Positions 46,288 through 55,231 of a DNA stretch of 64,000 nucleotides are shown one piece after another; the stretch's first letter is position 1; each line of letters opens with the position of its first letter. The notes beneath the pieces were generated by a model. That model worked only from the letters and a program-made list of their open reading frames with translations, was not told where the DNA came from and did no database searches. Position numbers and translations under genes: made by a program. Source of the stretch: Chitinophaga fulva (GTDB taxonomy: Bacteria; Bacteroidota; Bacteroidia; Chitinophagales; Chitinophagaceae); NCBI RefSeq assembly GCF_012927205.1, contig NZ_JABBGC010000001.1, positions 2,356,810-2,420,809 on the forward strand, in the 5' to 3' direction.

Positions 46288-47139
46288 ATGAAACTGATCA
46301 GGTTTGGTTTACCGGGACAAGAAAAGCCGGGCATTGTTACAGCAGCAGGCATGTTTGACGTCAGCGCTTTTGGAGAAGATTTTGGCGAACAATTTCTGGC
46401 TACTAACGGCCTGGAACGCCTGTCCCAATGGTGGGCACAGCACGGCGCTTCCTGTCCGCAGGTACCTGCCGGCACCCGCCTGGGTGCGCCGTTTCAGCGC
46501 CCTTCCAAAATCGTGTGCATCGGTCTGAACTACGCTGACCACGCCCGCGAAACCAATGCCCCGATCCCTACGGAACCAATCGTGTTCTTTAAAAGCACTA
46601 CCGCACTGGTAGGCCCGAACGATGACCTGGTGATTCCACGCAACAGCGAAAAAACCGACTGGGAAGTGGAACTGGCCGTGGTAATCGGTAAAAAAGCCTC
46701 CTATGTGGAAGAAAAAGACGCGCTGGACTATGTGGCCGGCTACTGCCTGCACAACGACTACAGCGAGCGCGCCTTCCAGCTGGAAAGAAATGGTCAGTGG
46801 GTGAAAGGAAAAAGCTGCGATACCTTCGCTCCGATGGGCCCGTGGCTGGCTACCAAAGATGAAATCAAAGACGTGAACAATCTGCGTTTATGGCTGACCG
46901 TTAACGGGCAGAAAATGCAGGACGGCAACACGTCCAACTTCATCTTCAACGTGCAGTTCGTAGTATCCTACCTGAGCCAGTTCATGACACTGCTCCCGGG
47001 TGATGTGATCTCCACCGGTACTCCGGCTGGCGTAGGCCTCGGCATGAACCCGCAGGTTTACCTCAAAGCAGGCGACGTGGTGGAGCTGGGCATCGACGGC
47101 CTGGGTACTTCCAAACAATCAGTGGTAGCTTATAAATAA
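46288..47139 (+). CDS. FAH-family hydrolase, probable 2,4-diketo-3-deoxy-L-fuconate hydrolase
   Basis: 283 residues, the usual length. Fumarylacetoacetate-hydrolase fold with metal-binding acids: IGLNYADHARETNAPIPTEP, DWEVELAVVIGKKA, HNDYSERAFQ and the ending STGTPAGVGLGMNP. Members cleave carbon-carbon bonds in 2,4-diketo acids. With the neighbouring SDRs, mutarotase and lactonase, the best fit is the step giving pyruvate and L-lactate in L-fucose oxidation. Substrate inferred from context; it starts 24 bases after the lipoprotein. Confidence 0.85.
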   Translation: MKLIRFGLPGQEKPGIVTAAGMFDVSAFGEDFGEQFLATNGLERLSQWWAQHGASCPQVPAGTRLGAPFQRPSKIVCIGLNYADHARETNAPIPTEPIVFFKSTTALVGPNDDLVIPRNSEKTDWEVELAVVIGKKASYVEEKDALDYVAGYCLHNDYSERAFQLERNGQWVKGKSCDTFAPMGPWLATKDEIKDVNNLRLWLTVNGQKMQDGNTSNFIFNVQFVVSYLSQFMTLLPGDVISTGTPAGVGLGMNPQVYLKAGDVVELGIDGLGTSKQSVVAYK

Positions 47140-47145
47140 CCGCAT

Positions 47146-47475
47146 ATGAAACGTTATTGCCTGGCACTGGACCTGGTCAACGATCCGCAGTTGATAGCCG
47201 AATATGAAGACTATCACCGCAACGTATGGCCGGAGATCAAAAAAAGCATTACCGACAGCGGCATCCAAAACATGGAAATATACCGCGCCGGCAACCGCTT
47301 GTTTATGATCATGGAAGTAAATGATACTTTTTCTTTTGAAAGCAAAGGCGCCATGGATGCTGCCAACCCGAAAGTACAGGAATGGGAACAGCTCATGTGG
47401 AAATACCAGCAGGCTTTGCCGGTAGCCAAGCCAGGAGAGAAATGGATCATCATGGATAAGATTTTCTCATTGTAA
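47146..47475 (+). CDS. RhaM-family sugar mutarotase, probable L-fucose mutarotase
   Basis: 109 residues, typical for this small ferredoxin-like fold. The conserved Y..YHRNVWPEI with a candidate catalytic His (H24) and the MWKYQQ segment match L-rhamnose mutarotase-type enzymes, which interconvert sugar anomers. In this operon the substrate is most likely L-fucose, feeding the beta anomer to the dehydrogenase. Starts 6 bases after the FAH gene. Confidence 0.85.
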   Translation: MKRYCLALDLVNDPQLIAEYEDYHRNVWPEIKKSITDSGIQNMEIYRAGNRLFMIMEVNDTFSFESKGAMDAANPKVQEWEQLMWKYQQALPVAKPGEKWIIMDKIFSL

Positions 47476-47484
47476 TATTTTTTC

Positions 47485-47537
47485 ATTTGGTTATTTGACC
47501 ATTGATTGAATTCAATAAAATGGTCAAATAACCAAAT
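47485..47537. repeat. 19-base-pair hairpin between mutarotase and lactonase genes
   Basis: Perfect arms at 47485-47503 and 47519-47537 with a 15-base loop, just before a run of CAAATAACC-type units that ends at the next start codon (47552). It may be a terminator or a translational switch; no T tract follows. Confidence 0.6.
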
Positions 47538-47551
47538 AACCAAATGACTAA

Positions 47552-48379
47552 ATGGTAATTGACGCACATCAGCATTTCTGGCAGTATGATCCCGTCCGCG
47601 ACGCCTGGATAGATGAGTCCATGCAGGTCATCCGGAGGGATTTTTTCCCGGAACACCTGGAGCCTGTACTGGCTTCCAACGGCGTACACGGCTGTGTGGC
47701 AGTCCAGGCTGACCAGTCGGAAAACGAAACCGCTTTCCTGCTGGACCTGGCGGATAAACATCCGTTCATCAAAGGAGTGGTAGGCTGGACAGACCTGCGC
47801 AGTCCCGACGTACGGGAACGGCTGGCCGCTTATGCCGCCCATCCTAAACTGAAAGGTTTCCGGCATATTGTGCAGGGCGAACCTGACACCAATTTCCTGC
47901 TGGGAGACGCTTTCTGCCGCGGCATCGCTGCACTGGCTGAATTCGGCTTTACCTACGATATACTCGTATATCCGAAACAGTTAGCCGCCACGGCTGCTTT
48001 TGTGGAAAAATTTCCGGACCACCGCTTCGTGATCGATCATGTGGCGAAGCCGGATTTCAAAACCGGAGAACTGGACGAATGGGCTGCATATATGCGCCGC
48101 ATCGCCCAATCGCCCAATGTGTACTGCAAACTCAGCGGACTGGTAACCGAAGCCGATTGGCAGCACTGGCAACAGGCGCATTTCGAGCCATTCCTCGATG
48201 TGATACTGGAATGTTTCGGCCCTAACCGGCTCATGTTTGGCTCCGACTGGCCCGTTTGCCTGCTGGCAGCGGAATATGCACAGGTGAAAAACATCATCAC
48301 CAGCTACATCAGCAAACTATCAACAGCAGAACAAAACAACATTATGGGAGGCAATGCCATCTCATTTTATCATCTATAA
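47552..48379 (+). CDS. Amidohydrolase-2 family lactonase, probable L-fuconolactone hydrolase
   Basis: 275 residues. The metal site opens with DAHQHFW (H6, H8) and closes with MFGSDWPVCL (Asp); the RHIVQ and VIDHVAKPDF segments are characteristic of fuconolactonase-type enzymes. It hydrolyses L-fucono-1,5-lactone, the product of the dehydrogenase encoded next, to L-fuconate. Starts 76 bases after the mutarotase, beyond the hairpin. Confidence 0.85.
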   Translation: MVIDAHQHFWQYDPVRDAWIDESMQVIRRDFFPEHLEPVLASNGVHGCVAVQADQSENETAFLLDLADKHPFIKGVVGWTDLRSPDVRERLAAYAAHPKLKGFRHIVQGEPDTNFLLGDAFCRGIAALAEFGFTYDILVYPKQLAATAAFVEKFPDHRFVIDHVAKPDFKTGELDEWAAYMRRIAQSPNVYCKLSGLVTEADWQHWQQAHFEPFLDVILECFGPNRLMFGSDWPVCLLAAEYAQVKNIITSYISKLSTAEQNNIMGGNAISFYHL

Positions 48380-48401
48380 AACAAAGCACAACACCACGCA
48401 T

Positions 48402-49184
48402 ATGGATTTAGGATTACAGGGAAAAGTGATTATTGTTACCGGCGGTGCCAAAGGTATTGGAGAAGGTATAGCCAAACTGGTAGCAGCAGAAGGAGGCATT
48501 GTCGTAATTGCCGGCAGAAATGAAGCAGACAACAGCAAAACCGTCAACGAGATCATCGGGGCGGGTGGCCAGGCCTATGGTATCCAGGCTGAGCTGTCCA
48601 ATGTGGACGACTGCCGCAAAGTGATCGCTGAAACCATAGAAAAATACGGAAAAATTGACGGCCTGGTGAACAACGCTGGCGCTAATGATGGGGTAGGACT
48701 GGAAAGCGGTAGCCCGGAGCGTTTTATGCAATCACTGCAAAACAACCTCTCACACTACTACAACCTGGCCCACTTTGCGCTGCCATACCTGAAAAACACC
48801 AAAGGAAATATTGTGAATATCGGCTCTAAGGTAGCCACTACCGGTCAGGGTAACACCTCCGGCTATGCAGCTTCCAAAGGCGCCATCAACGCGCTTACCC
48901 GCGAATGGGCGGTAGAACTGCTGCCTCATTCCGTGCGTGTCAACACGGTCATCCCTGCCGAAGTATGGACACCGCTGTACGAAACCTGGATCAATTCTTT
49001 GCCCAATCCCAAGGAAAAACTGGCTTCCATCACCGCCAAAATTCCTTTTGAGCACAGAATGACCACCTCCGAAGAGATCGCCAACACTACCGTGTTCCTG
49101 CTGTCTCCCCGTTCATCACATACAACCGGACAGATATTATTCGTTGACGGAGGTTATACACACCTCGACAGGTCCATCAGCTGA
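48402..49184 (+). CDS. SDR oxidoreductase, probable L-fucose dehydrogenase
   Basis: 260 residues from the ATG at 48402; longer frames overlap the preceding gene and precede no better start. Cofactor site TGGAKGIGEGIA (13-24), NNAGAND, catalytic S142 and Y155/K159 (YAASKG). It oxidises L-fucose to the lactone, judged by position between lactonase and FucP. The sequence is distinct from the first SDR of the operon, so the two have different steps; which is which is an inference. Confidence 0.8.
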   Translation: MDLGLQGKVIIVTGGAKGIGEGIAKLVAAEGGIVVIAGRNEADNSKTVNEIIGAGGQAYGIQAELSNVDDCRKVIAETIEKYGKIDGLVNNAGANDGVGLESGSPERFMQSLQNNLSHYYNLAHFALPYLKNTKGNIVNIGSKVATTGQGNTSGYAASKGAINALTREWAVELLPHSVRVNTVIPAEVWTPLYETWINSLPNPKEKLASITAKIPFEHRMTTSEEIANTTVFLLSPRSSHTTGQILFVDGGYTHLDRSIS

Positions 49185-49243
49185 GCATTAGCCAACTATA
49201 CTGATACATTACACTTTTACCTGAAAACAATAAACTCTTCGTT

Positions 49244-50482
49244 ATGGCCGGAGGCGCAGTAAGTAATTCCACCTATACCAGCAGTCCCCCAAGTGGGAAA
49301 CAGGCTGGCAACTACCTTTTCCCGTTTATACTGGTAACCAGTCTTTTCTTTTTATGGGGCCTTGCATATGGCCTGCTGGACGTGTTGAACAAACACTTCC
49401 AGGAAGTGCTCAACATTACGCCTAAACGCTCCACGCTGCTACAAGGCGCTTACTTTGGCGCTTATTTTATCATGGCCTTGCCAGCGGGCATGTTCATGAA
49501 TAAATTCGGCTATAAGAAAGGGATCATCATGGGACTGCTGCTGTATGCAGCGGGCGCCTTCCTTTTCTATCCTGCAGCCCGTGCGCTTAATTTTGACTTT
49601 TTCCTGCTGTCGCTGTTCATTCTGGCCTGCGGACTGGCCTGTCTGGAAACAGCTGCCAACCCATATGTGACTGTTCTGGGACCGAAAGAATCTTCCGAGC
49701 AACGGTTGAACCTGTCGCAGTGCTTCAACGGGCTGGGTTCCTTCCTGGGCCCGGTGATCGGTGGCGCGCTCTTCTTCGGCAGCGGAAAAGATGATCTGAC
49801 TACCGTGCAGCTCACCTACATCGCGATCGGCGTGGTAGTACTGCTGATCGCTGGTTTCTTCTGGCGCACCAAACTGCCGGAAATCAAAGAGGCAGAAGCG
49901 GAAGGTGAAGCCGTCATGAAAGATGAAAGGCCCCTGTTTGCCCATAAACACTTTGTAGGCGGCGTAGTAGCACAGTTCTTTTATGTGGCGGCACAGGTGG
50001 GCGTAGGTGCTTTGTTTATCAACTATGCCACCGAATACTGGCAGGGAACCTCCAACGAAAAGGCAGCCTATCTGCTGTCTGCCGGTATGGTACTGTTCCT
50101 GGCAGGTCGTTTCGTGGGCACCGCCCTGATGCGTAAAATTGCCCCCAACAAGCTGCTGGCAATTTATGCGTTCGTCAACGTGCTGCTGTGCGCTTTTGTG
50201 ATGACAGGCAGCGGCGCCGCTTCTGTATACGCACTGATAGCGGTGTTTTTCTTTATGTCTATCATGTTCCCGACTATCTTCGCCCTGGGGGTAAAAGACC
50301 TGGGAAAACATACTAAAAAAGGCGCTTCCTTTATCGTGATGTCTATCGTGGGAGGAGCATCTGTTCCTTACCTGATGGGCGTGGTGACAGAAAAGTATTC
50401 TACCGCCATTTCCTACGGTATCCCGATGCTTTGTTTCGTAGTGGTATTCTACTATGGCTGGCGGGGATACATGAGAAGCTAA
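49244..50482 (+). CDS. fucP: L-fucose:H+ symporter (FucP-type MFS transporter)
   Basis: 412 residues with about twelve hydrophobic segments. The motif LFFLWGLAYGLLDVLNKHFQ near the N-terminus and ALPAGMFMNKFGYKKG are typical of FucP-like major-facilitator proteins, and CLETAANPYVTVLGP is the FucP signature region. It takes up L-fucose with protons across the inner membrane. It is the last gene of the catabolic operon and provides the substrate for the enzymes upstream. Confidence 0.9.
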   Translation: MAGGAVSNSTYTSSPPSGKQAGNYLFPFILVTSLFFLWGLAYGLLDVLNKHFQEVLNITPKRSTLLQGAYFGAYFIMALPAGMFMNKFGYKKGIIMGLLLYAAGAFLFYPAARALNFDFFLLSLFILACGLACLETAANPYVTVLGPKESSEQRLNLSQCFNGLGSFLGPVIGGALFFGSGKDDLTTVQLTYIAIGVVVLLIAGFFWRTKLPEIKEAEAEGEAVMKDERPLFAHKHFVGGVVAQFFYVAAQVGVGALFINYATEYWQGTSNEKAAYLLSAGMVLFLAGRFVGTALMRKIAPNKLLAIYAFVNVLLCAFVMTGSGAASVYALIAVFFFMSIMFPTIFALGVKDLGKHTKKGASFIVMSIVGGASVPYLMGVVTEKYSTAISYGIPMLCFVVVFYYGWRGYMRS

Positions 50483-50501
50483 GCCCTCTTTTTAATCCTT
50501 T

Positions 50502-50561
50502 AATCCGCAAAATCATCGTATCTTCCTGATCACAAAAAGGAATACCATGATCTTGCGGATT
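50502..50561 (+). promoter_or_regulatory. Hairpin that pairs the start codon region of the MbnP-like gene
   Basis: A 15-base arm (50502-50516) is complementary, with one mismatch, to 50547-50561, which begins exactly at the ATG of the next gene. A 30-base loop includes the ribosome-binding region. TTTTT follows the right arm, so it can serve as the fucP terminator and as a translational block on the next gene. Confidence 0.5.
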
Positions 50562-51323
50562 TTTACTTCCTATATCTTCCGTTGTGTCCTGATATGCCTG
50601 CCTATCCTATGGCTCTGCGGATGCGCAAAGAAAGATAAACCCTCTGACCCGCCACCGGCGTTTTATACCCGGTTGTCGCTGGACATCTCCCATGAAATGA
50701 ATGGTAGTCAATTGGTAAGGAATACCACTACCTACACCAATCCTGCCGGGGAGAAATTCATCATCACCAAATTCCGTTATTACCTCAGCAATTTCGCGCT
50801 GGTAGATGATGCCGGGAAAACCATTCCGCTGGCATCGGCCTACTTCCTGGTAGACGACGCGGTAGACTCTACCAAACGCCTGTTGCTCGATAGCGTGCCT
50901 GCCGGCAATTTTACGGCTGTCCGCTTCCTGGTAGGGGTAGACAGCGCCCGTAACAATAGCGGCGTGCAATCAGGTGCTTTAGCCCCGGAAAACGGCATGT
51001 TCTGGACCTGGAACAGCGGTTACATCATGGCCAAGATGGAAGGCACCTCCGATGCCATAACGACGCCAACGCAAGGGTTCGAGTGGCATGTGGGCGGTTT
51101 CAGGGGAACTTACAATGCACTGAGGACCGTGCAACTGCCGTTAAGCTTCAGGGTGATACCGTTCATGGCCGCCATACCGCATTTTAACATGATCGCCAAC
51201 GTAGGAAAATGGTTCGCGCCCAATGAGGCCAGCTTCGCAAAAACGCCGATCATTATGGCGCCGGGCGACGCGGCACTCAACATCGCCAATAACTATCAAC
51301 AGATGTTCTCTATTAAAAACTAA
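50547..51323 (+). CDS. MbnP-like lipoprotein
   Basis: 258 residues. Lipobox LCGC (C26). The domain has the MbnP pattern: a beta entry (RLSLDISHEMNGSQLVRNTT), IITKFRYYLSNFALVDDAGK, and FLVDDAVDSTKRLLLDSVPA followed by VRFLVGVD, then EWHVGGFRG. MbnP proteins pair with diheme peroxidase-like MbnH proteins; one is encoded 9 bases downstream. Such pairs modify a tryptophan and are tied to copper. Copper binding is a family inference here; the His residues visible are few. Confidence 0.8.
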   Translation: MILRIFTSYIFRCVLICLPILWLCGCAKKDKPSDPPPAFYTRLSLDISHEMNGSQLVRNTTTYTNPAGEKFIITKFRYYLSNFALVDDAGKTIPLASAYFLVDDAVDSTKRLLLDSVPAGNFTAVRFLVGVDSARNNSGVQSGALAPENGMFWTWNSGYIMAKMEGTSDAITTPTQGFEWHVGGFRGTYNALRTVQLPLSFRVIPFMAAIPHFNMIANVGKWFAPNEASFAKTPIIMAPGDAALNIANNYQQMFSIKN

Positions 51324-51331
51324 TACCGCGC

Positions 51332-52396
51332 ATGCGTCATAAAGCGTTATATATCGCTGCTGCCTTCGGGATACTGCTGATGTTTGCCCACGCCTGTAAA
51401 AAGGAAAATAAGGGCGGCGCAGGAGGTTTCCGGACAGATCCTTTGACGCTATCACTGCCGCCCGGGTTCCCCGAGCCGGTATACAACTTCTCCAACAACC
51501 CGCTAACGAAACAGGGGGTGGCACTGGGCCGTTTTATTTTTTACGATTACCGCCTCTCAAAAGACAGCACCGTGTCCTGCGGCTTTTGCCATCAGCAGTT
51601 CGCGGCCTTCGGGCATTTCGATCATGCGCTGAGCCATGGGGTGGGCGGCCAGCAAGGCACCCGTTCGGTGCCGGTCCTCTTCAACATGATCTGGCAGAAA
51701 GAATTTATGTGGGACGGTGGAGTAAACAACCTGGAAATACAACCGCTGACGCCGCTCACCGATCACAAGGAAATGGGCGTGGACCTGCAGGAGCTGTTGA
51801 AGAAAATGCAGGGCGATCCCAGGTACCGGCAGCAGTTCAGCGCCGCTTTCGGTACGGAGGAAGTCACCAGTGAACGGATGTTCAAAGCCATTACACAGTT
51901 TGTAGGTACCATGATTTCCGGTAACTCCCGTTATGACAGCATCATCCGTAACGTGCCGGGAGCGGCCTTTTCGCCGGATGAAGCGGTCGGCTATACGCTG
52001 TATCAGCAGAAATGTGCGGCCTGCCATAAAGAGCCGTTGTTTACAGACCTGAGCTACCGCAGCAACGGCCTGCCTTACCTCGCCGCGCTCAACGATGTGG
52101 GACGTATGAAGATCACCAGCAATACGGCCGATTATCTTAAGTTTAAAGTGCCTTCCCTGCGGAATATCCTGAAAAGTTCTCCTTATATGCACGATGGACG
52201 TTTCTTCGATATCTTCCAGGTGTTTGCATTCTACGATCATGGCGTAAAGGATACCGTTACTACTGACCCGCTGGTGCGGAAGGGCATTTCGCTTACGGAC
52301 CAACAAAAGCGGCAGCTGTACCTGTTCCTCAATACCCTCACCGACTATACGCTGATCAGCAATAAAGATCTCTCTGAAGTATTGATAGAACCGTAA
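51332..52396 (+). CDS. Diheme cytochrome c peroxidase / MbnH-like lipoprotein
   Basis: 354 residues. A lipobox at LLMFAHAC (C22) anchors it to the membrane. Two c-type heme sites are seen: CGFCH (83-87) and CAACH (228-232), with the peroxidase-family segments LGRFIFYDYRLSKDSTVSCG, NMIWQKEFMWDGG and SSPYMHDGRFFDIFQVFAFY. Members either reduce H2O2 or, as MbnH, oxidise the partner MbnP. The adjacent MbnP-like gene favours the latter. Nine bases separate the two genes. Confidence 0.85.
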   Translation: MRHKALYIAAAFGILLMFAHACKKENKGGAGGFRTDPLTLSLPPGFPEPVYNFSNNPLTKQGVALGRFIFYDYRLSKDSTVSCGFCHQQFAAFGHFDHALSHGVGGQQGTRSVPVLFNMIWQKEFMWDGGVNNLEIQPLTPLTDHKEMGVDLQELLKKMQGDPRYRQQFSAAFGTEEVTSERMFKAITQFVGTMISGNSRYDSIIRNVPGAAFSPDEAVGYTLYQQKCAACHKEPLFTDLSYRSNGLPYLAALNDVGRMKITSNTADYLKFKVPSLRNILKSSPYMHDGRFFDIFQVFAFYDHGVKDTVTTDPLVRKGISLTDQQKRQLYLFLNTLTDYTLISNKDLSEVLIEP

Positions 52397-52400
52397 AACA

Positions 52401-52433
52401 AAACCGCCATCGACGTTACATCGATGGCGGTTT
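52401..52433. terminator. Bidirectional terminator after the MbnP/MbnH-like pair
   Basis: Perfect 13-base arms (52401-52413 and 52421-52433) with a 7-base loop and A/T ends on both sides, between convergent genes ending at 52396 and 52456. Confidence 0.8.
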
Positions 52434-52455
52434 CGCAATGTATTTTACCGGAAGG

Positions 52456-53028
52456 TTATCCCTTTGATCTTTTATAGCAGTCTGCTATATGATCATTCAC
52501 CATACCTGTGGCCTGCATATAGGCGTAACAGATAGTAGACCCTACGAATTTGAATCCGCGTTTCAGCAGGTCCTTGCTCATAGCGTCGGAGATGGTAGTT
52601 TTAGCGGGTACTTCCTGTAAGGATTTGAAATTGTTGACAATGGGTTGATGGTTGACAAAAGACCAGATATACTTATCGAAGGTGCCGAATTCCTTTTGCA
52701 CGGCCAGAAAGGCTTTGGCATTGGTAACCACGGCGTTGATCTTCAGTTTGTTGCGGATGATCCCTTCGTTTTCCAGCAGCTTGGAGATTTTCTTATCATC
52801 GTATTTGGCTATTTTTTTCGCATCCCAGTTATCGAAAGCTTTGCGGTAGTTTTCTCTTTTGGTGAGCACAGTATACCAGCTAAGGCCGGCTTGTGCACCT
52901 TCAAGGCAAAGCATTTCAAACAGGTGCTGGTCGTCATGATTGGGGGTTCCCCATTCATGGTCATGATAGTCTTTATACAATTGATCTTTCAGGCTCCAGC
53001 CGCATCTGGTTTTTTCTACAGTTCCCAT
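52456..53028 (-). CDS. tag: DNA-3-methyladenine glycosylase I
   Basis: 190 residues, the normal length. It excises 3-methyladenine from alkylated DNA in base-excision repair. The zinc ligands are present: RCGWS (C9), YHDHEWG (H22), and NDHIADCYKR (H180, C184), as is the alkylation-pocket segment FEMLCLEGAQAGLSW. Its start overlaps the end of the DUF4954 gene by 13 bases, indicating translational coupling. Confidence 0.95.
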   Translation of the reverse strand: MGTVEKTRCGWSLKDQLYKDYHDHEWGTPNHDDQHLFEMLCLEGAQAGLSWYTVLTKRENYRKAFDNWDAKKIAKYDDKKISKLLENEGIIRNKLKINAVVTNAKAFLAVQKEFGTFDKYIWSFVNHQPIVNNFKSLQEVPAKTTISDAMSKDLLKRGFKFVGSTICYAYMQATGMVNDHIADCYKRSKG

Positions 53029-55217
53029 TCATTGATGATTTTTCTGACCCGGTTTTTATATTCGCCCAGTTCATTCAATGTCTCGTTAATGAAGGCATTG
53101 TCTTCCAGGCTGCCTACCACTACATTCATCTCGTTGGCATTTTCGTAGGCCAGTTGGCGGAAAGGATTTTTGTAATCTTTTTCCCTTGAATAGCGGATGT
53201 TGTGCGTTATCCATTCCATCGTACGGGTAGAGTCTTCCAGCCATTCTGCGAGTAATGCAGCGGTAAAGTTTTTCAAAGATACCTCTTTTATTTCCAACAT
53301 ACTGGCAACGGCGTGCTGTAATTTGTCGGAGGCATATTCTTTACCAATCTCGATGTACTGTTCGTGCAGTTGCGGCCAGCTGGCTATTTTATTTTTCCGG
53401 ATTTTCTGTTTGAGCAGGTTGACGGTTTCCGCTTTCATCAGTTGTCCGCCGATGTTATGCCATTCACCGCGTTTGGCTGTTTTGATGGCAGCCTGCAAAG
53501 CGAGGAATGACGGCTTGTTGGCGGCAACGATGTTTTTCATGCCGTAGAAAACGATCAGTTCGCGGAAGAGGGCGTAGGCCTTGTGTACTTTCAGCAGCTG
53601 TACCTCGCGGGAGCTGTTTTCCATACCGCTGGCCAGTATAGTCAGACGGGCTACTTCTTCCGGTTGTTGCAGTAACAGTTCCTTTCCTTTTTTACGTAGG
53701 TCCTTCTCCGTTATCTCCTTCTTGGGCATGTTTTCCGGCAGTGCGTACCAGGCTTTGCCCACGGCAACTTCCATGATGGCCATTCCCTGGAACATTTCTT
53801 CCACGGAGTCGGGCGCGAGGTAATCATATTCTATCTGCTGTGTTTTATCGGTGCGTTTGTCGCGGTCCACATACTTCCAGGAATTGCGGGCAATGGCGTA
53901 CATGTTGTGCATGAACCAGTAGCCGGGCATGATCTTCAGCCGGTTGTCATGCTCATCATTCAGCACGAGGCAGAAAGGGATATTGATATGCAGTTCAGAC
54001 ATATAGTTACCCTTGGAGATGAGCGTGAAGCTGGCGAATTTGGAATTGTGTTTCAGGCTTACGCACAGTCCCGGCCAGAACCCTCTGCCGGCAATGATTT
54101 CACCGTCAGCGCCGCGGGAGTTGTGGTTGGAGCCGATGGTGGCGCCAGCAGCCATATTGCTTTGCCCCATGATGAGTGCTGCACAGAGGAACGAGTTATT
54201 ATGGTGTTGTTCGTGTGCGGGAAATATCAGGGAATTGAGCACTTCGCAGCAGGAGATGGTCGCGTTGTTGCCAAGGTACGAGTTGATCAGGCGGGCGCCG
54301 TATTTGAGTTGCGAATGGGAGGCCATCACAAAACGTACGGCTTTCACACCGTAGAACACGCGGCAGCCGTAGCCGATGATACCATTCACCAGTTCGCATC
54401 CTTCGCCGATCTGTGAAGCGGCATCGCTGCTGCTGTTGATGGTGAGGTTTTTCAGCTTGTTGGCGCCTTTGAGGTAAGCATCGGTACCGATGGTCACGTC
54501 TTTGATGATCTTGCAGTTTTTGATCACGCAGCGATCACCTACCATGCCGTAGTAACCGCGGCGTTTATCGAATTGCTTTTCAGTGAAGGCTTTGAACTGC
54601 TGTTGCAGCTGCTGGTCATCGCGGGACCGTGTCCAGAGGTAGGCGTCGCCGGGCAGCATGCCATCGAAGGGCATCACGCTGCGACCGCCATTTTCGTTGC
54701 AGAGCTCCAGCTGTATACGGCCGCTCTCTGACTCGCCTTCTTTTAAGATACCGTTCCCAAACTTGGCGTAGTCGGTGGTGGCCATCTCGTTAACATTGGC
54801 CACAATGACTTCGTTGCCCAGGATATAATGGGAGAGGTAGTTGACATTATGTACCACTACGTTGTCACCGAAGTCGCAGGCACAGATGGTGCTGTTGTAC
54901 AGTCCTACCGGCAGCCGCAGGTTATGGAACTCGAGGTAATACGGTTCCAGTTTACCGATGCGCACCATGCCAAAGAAATGGCAGTGCTGCACCAGCTGCG
55001 GATTAAATTCGTTGGACACAAAAATATTGTTCCAGTCGTCTGAACTGTTATCGTTGCGCACGAGAGCTTCCACCTCATGCGCCAGCAATCTTCTGTATTC
55101 GCCCTGCCGGCTCCATTGCTCATTACGCAGGTAGTATTCGTCTTTTCCCTTGGGTAGCGGGGCCTCAATAAAGTTGTACCCCAGTTCGGATAGAGGTTTC
55201 TTCTTGATGTTGTTCAT
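53016..55217 (-). CDS. DUF4954-family left-handed beta-helix protein
   Basis: 733 residues. The N-terminal third to two-thirds shows hexapeptide-like repeats of a left-handed beta-helix (CDFGDNVVVHNVNYLSHYIL; GCELVNGIIGYGCRVFYGVK), typical of sugar acyl- and nucleotidyl-transferases, and the rest is helical (about 480-733). I recognise the arrangement as DUF4954 of Bacteroidota; its function is unknown. It lies between glmS (14 bases away) and tag, all in one orientation, so a role linked to amino-sugar metabolism is plausible, though not shown. Confidence 0.8.
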   Translation of the reverse strand: MNNIKKKPLSELGYNFIEAPLPKGKDEYYLRNEQWSRQGEYRRLLAHEVEALVRNDNSSDDWNNIFVSNEFNPQLVQHCHFFGMVRIGKLEPYYLEFHNLRLPVGLYNSTICACDFGDNVVVHNVNYLSHYILGNEVIVANVNEMATTDYAKFGNGILKEGESESGRIQLELCNENGGRSVMPFDGMLPGDAYLWTRSRDDQQLQQQFKAFTEKQFDKRRGYYGMVGDRCVIKNCKIIKDVTIGTDAYLKGANKLKNLTINSSSDAASQIGEGCELVNGIIGYGCRVFYGVKAVRFVMASHSQLKYGARLINSYLGNNATISCCEVLNSLIFPAHEQHHNNSFLCAALIMGQSNMAAGATIGSNHNSRGADGEIIAGRGFWPGLCVSLKHNSKFASFTLISKGNYMSELHINIPFCLVLNDEHDNRLKIMPGYWFMHNMYAIARNSWKYVDRDKRTDKTQQIEYDYLAPDSVEEMFQGMAIMEVAVGKAWYALPENMPKKEITEKDLRKKGKELLLQQPEEVARLTILASGMENSSREVQLLKVHKAYALFRELIVFYGMKNIVAANKPSFLALQAAIKTAKRGEWHNIGGQLMKAETVNLLKQKIRKNKIASWPQLHEQYIEIGKEYASDKLQHAVASMLEIKEVSLKNFTAALLAEWLEDSTRTMEWITHNIRYSREKDYKNPFRQLAYENANEMNVVVGSLEDNAFINETLNELGEYKNRVRKIINEWEL

Positions 55218-55231
55218 GGATAAGATCTAAG

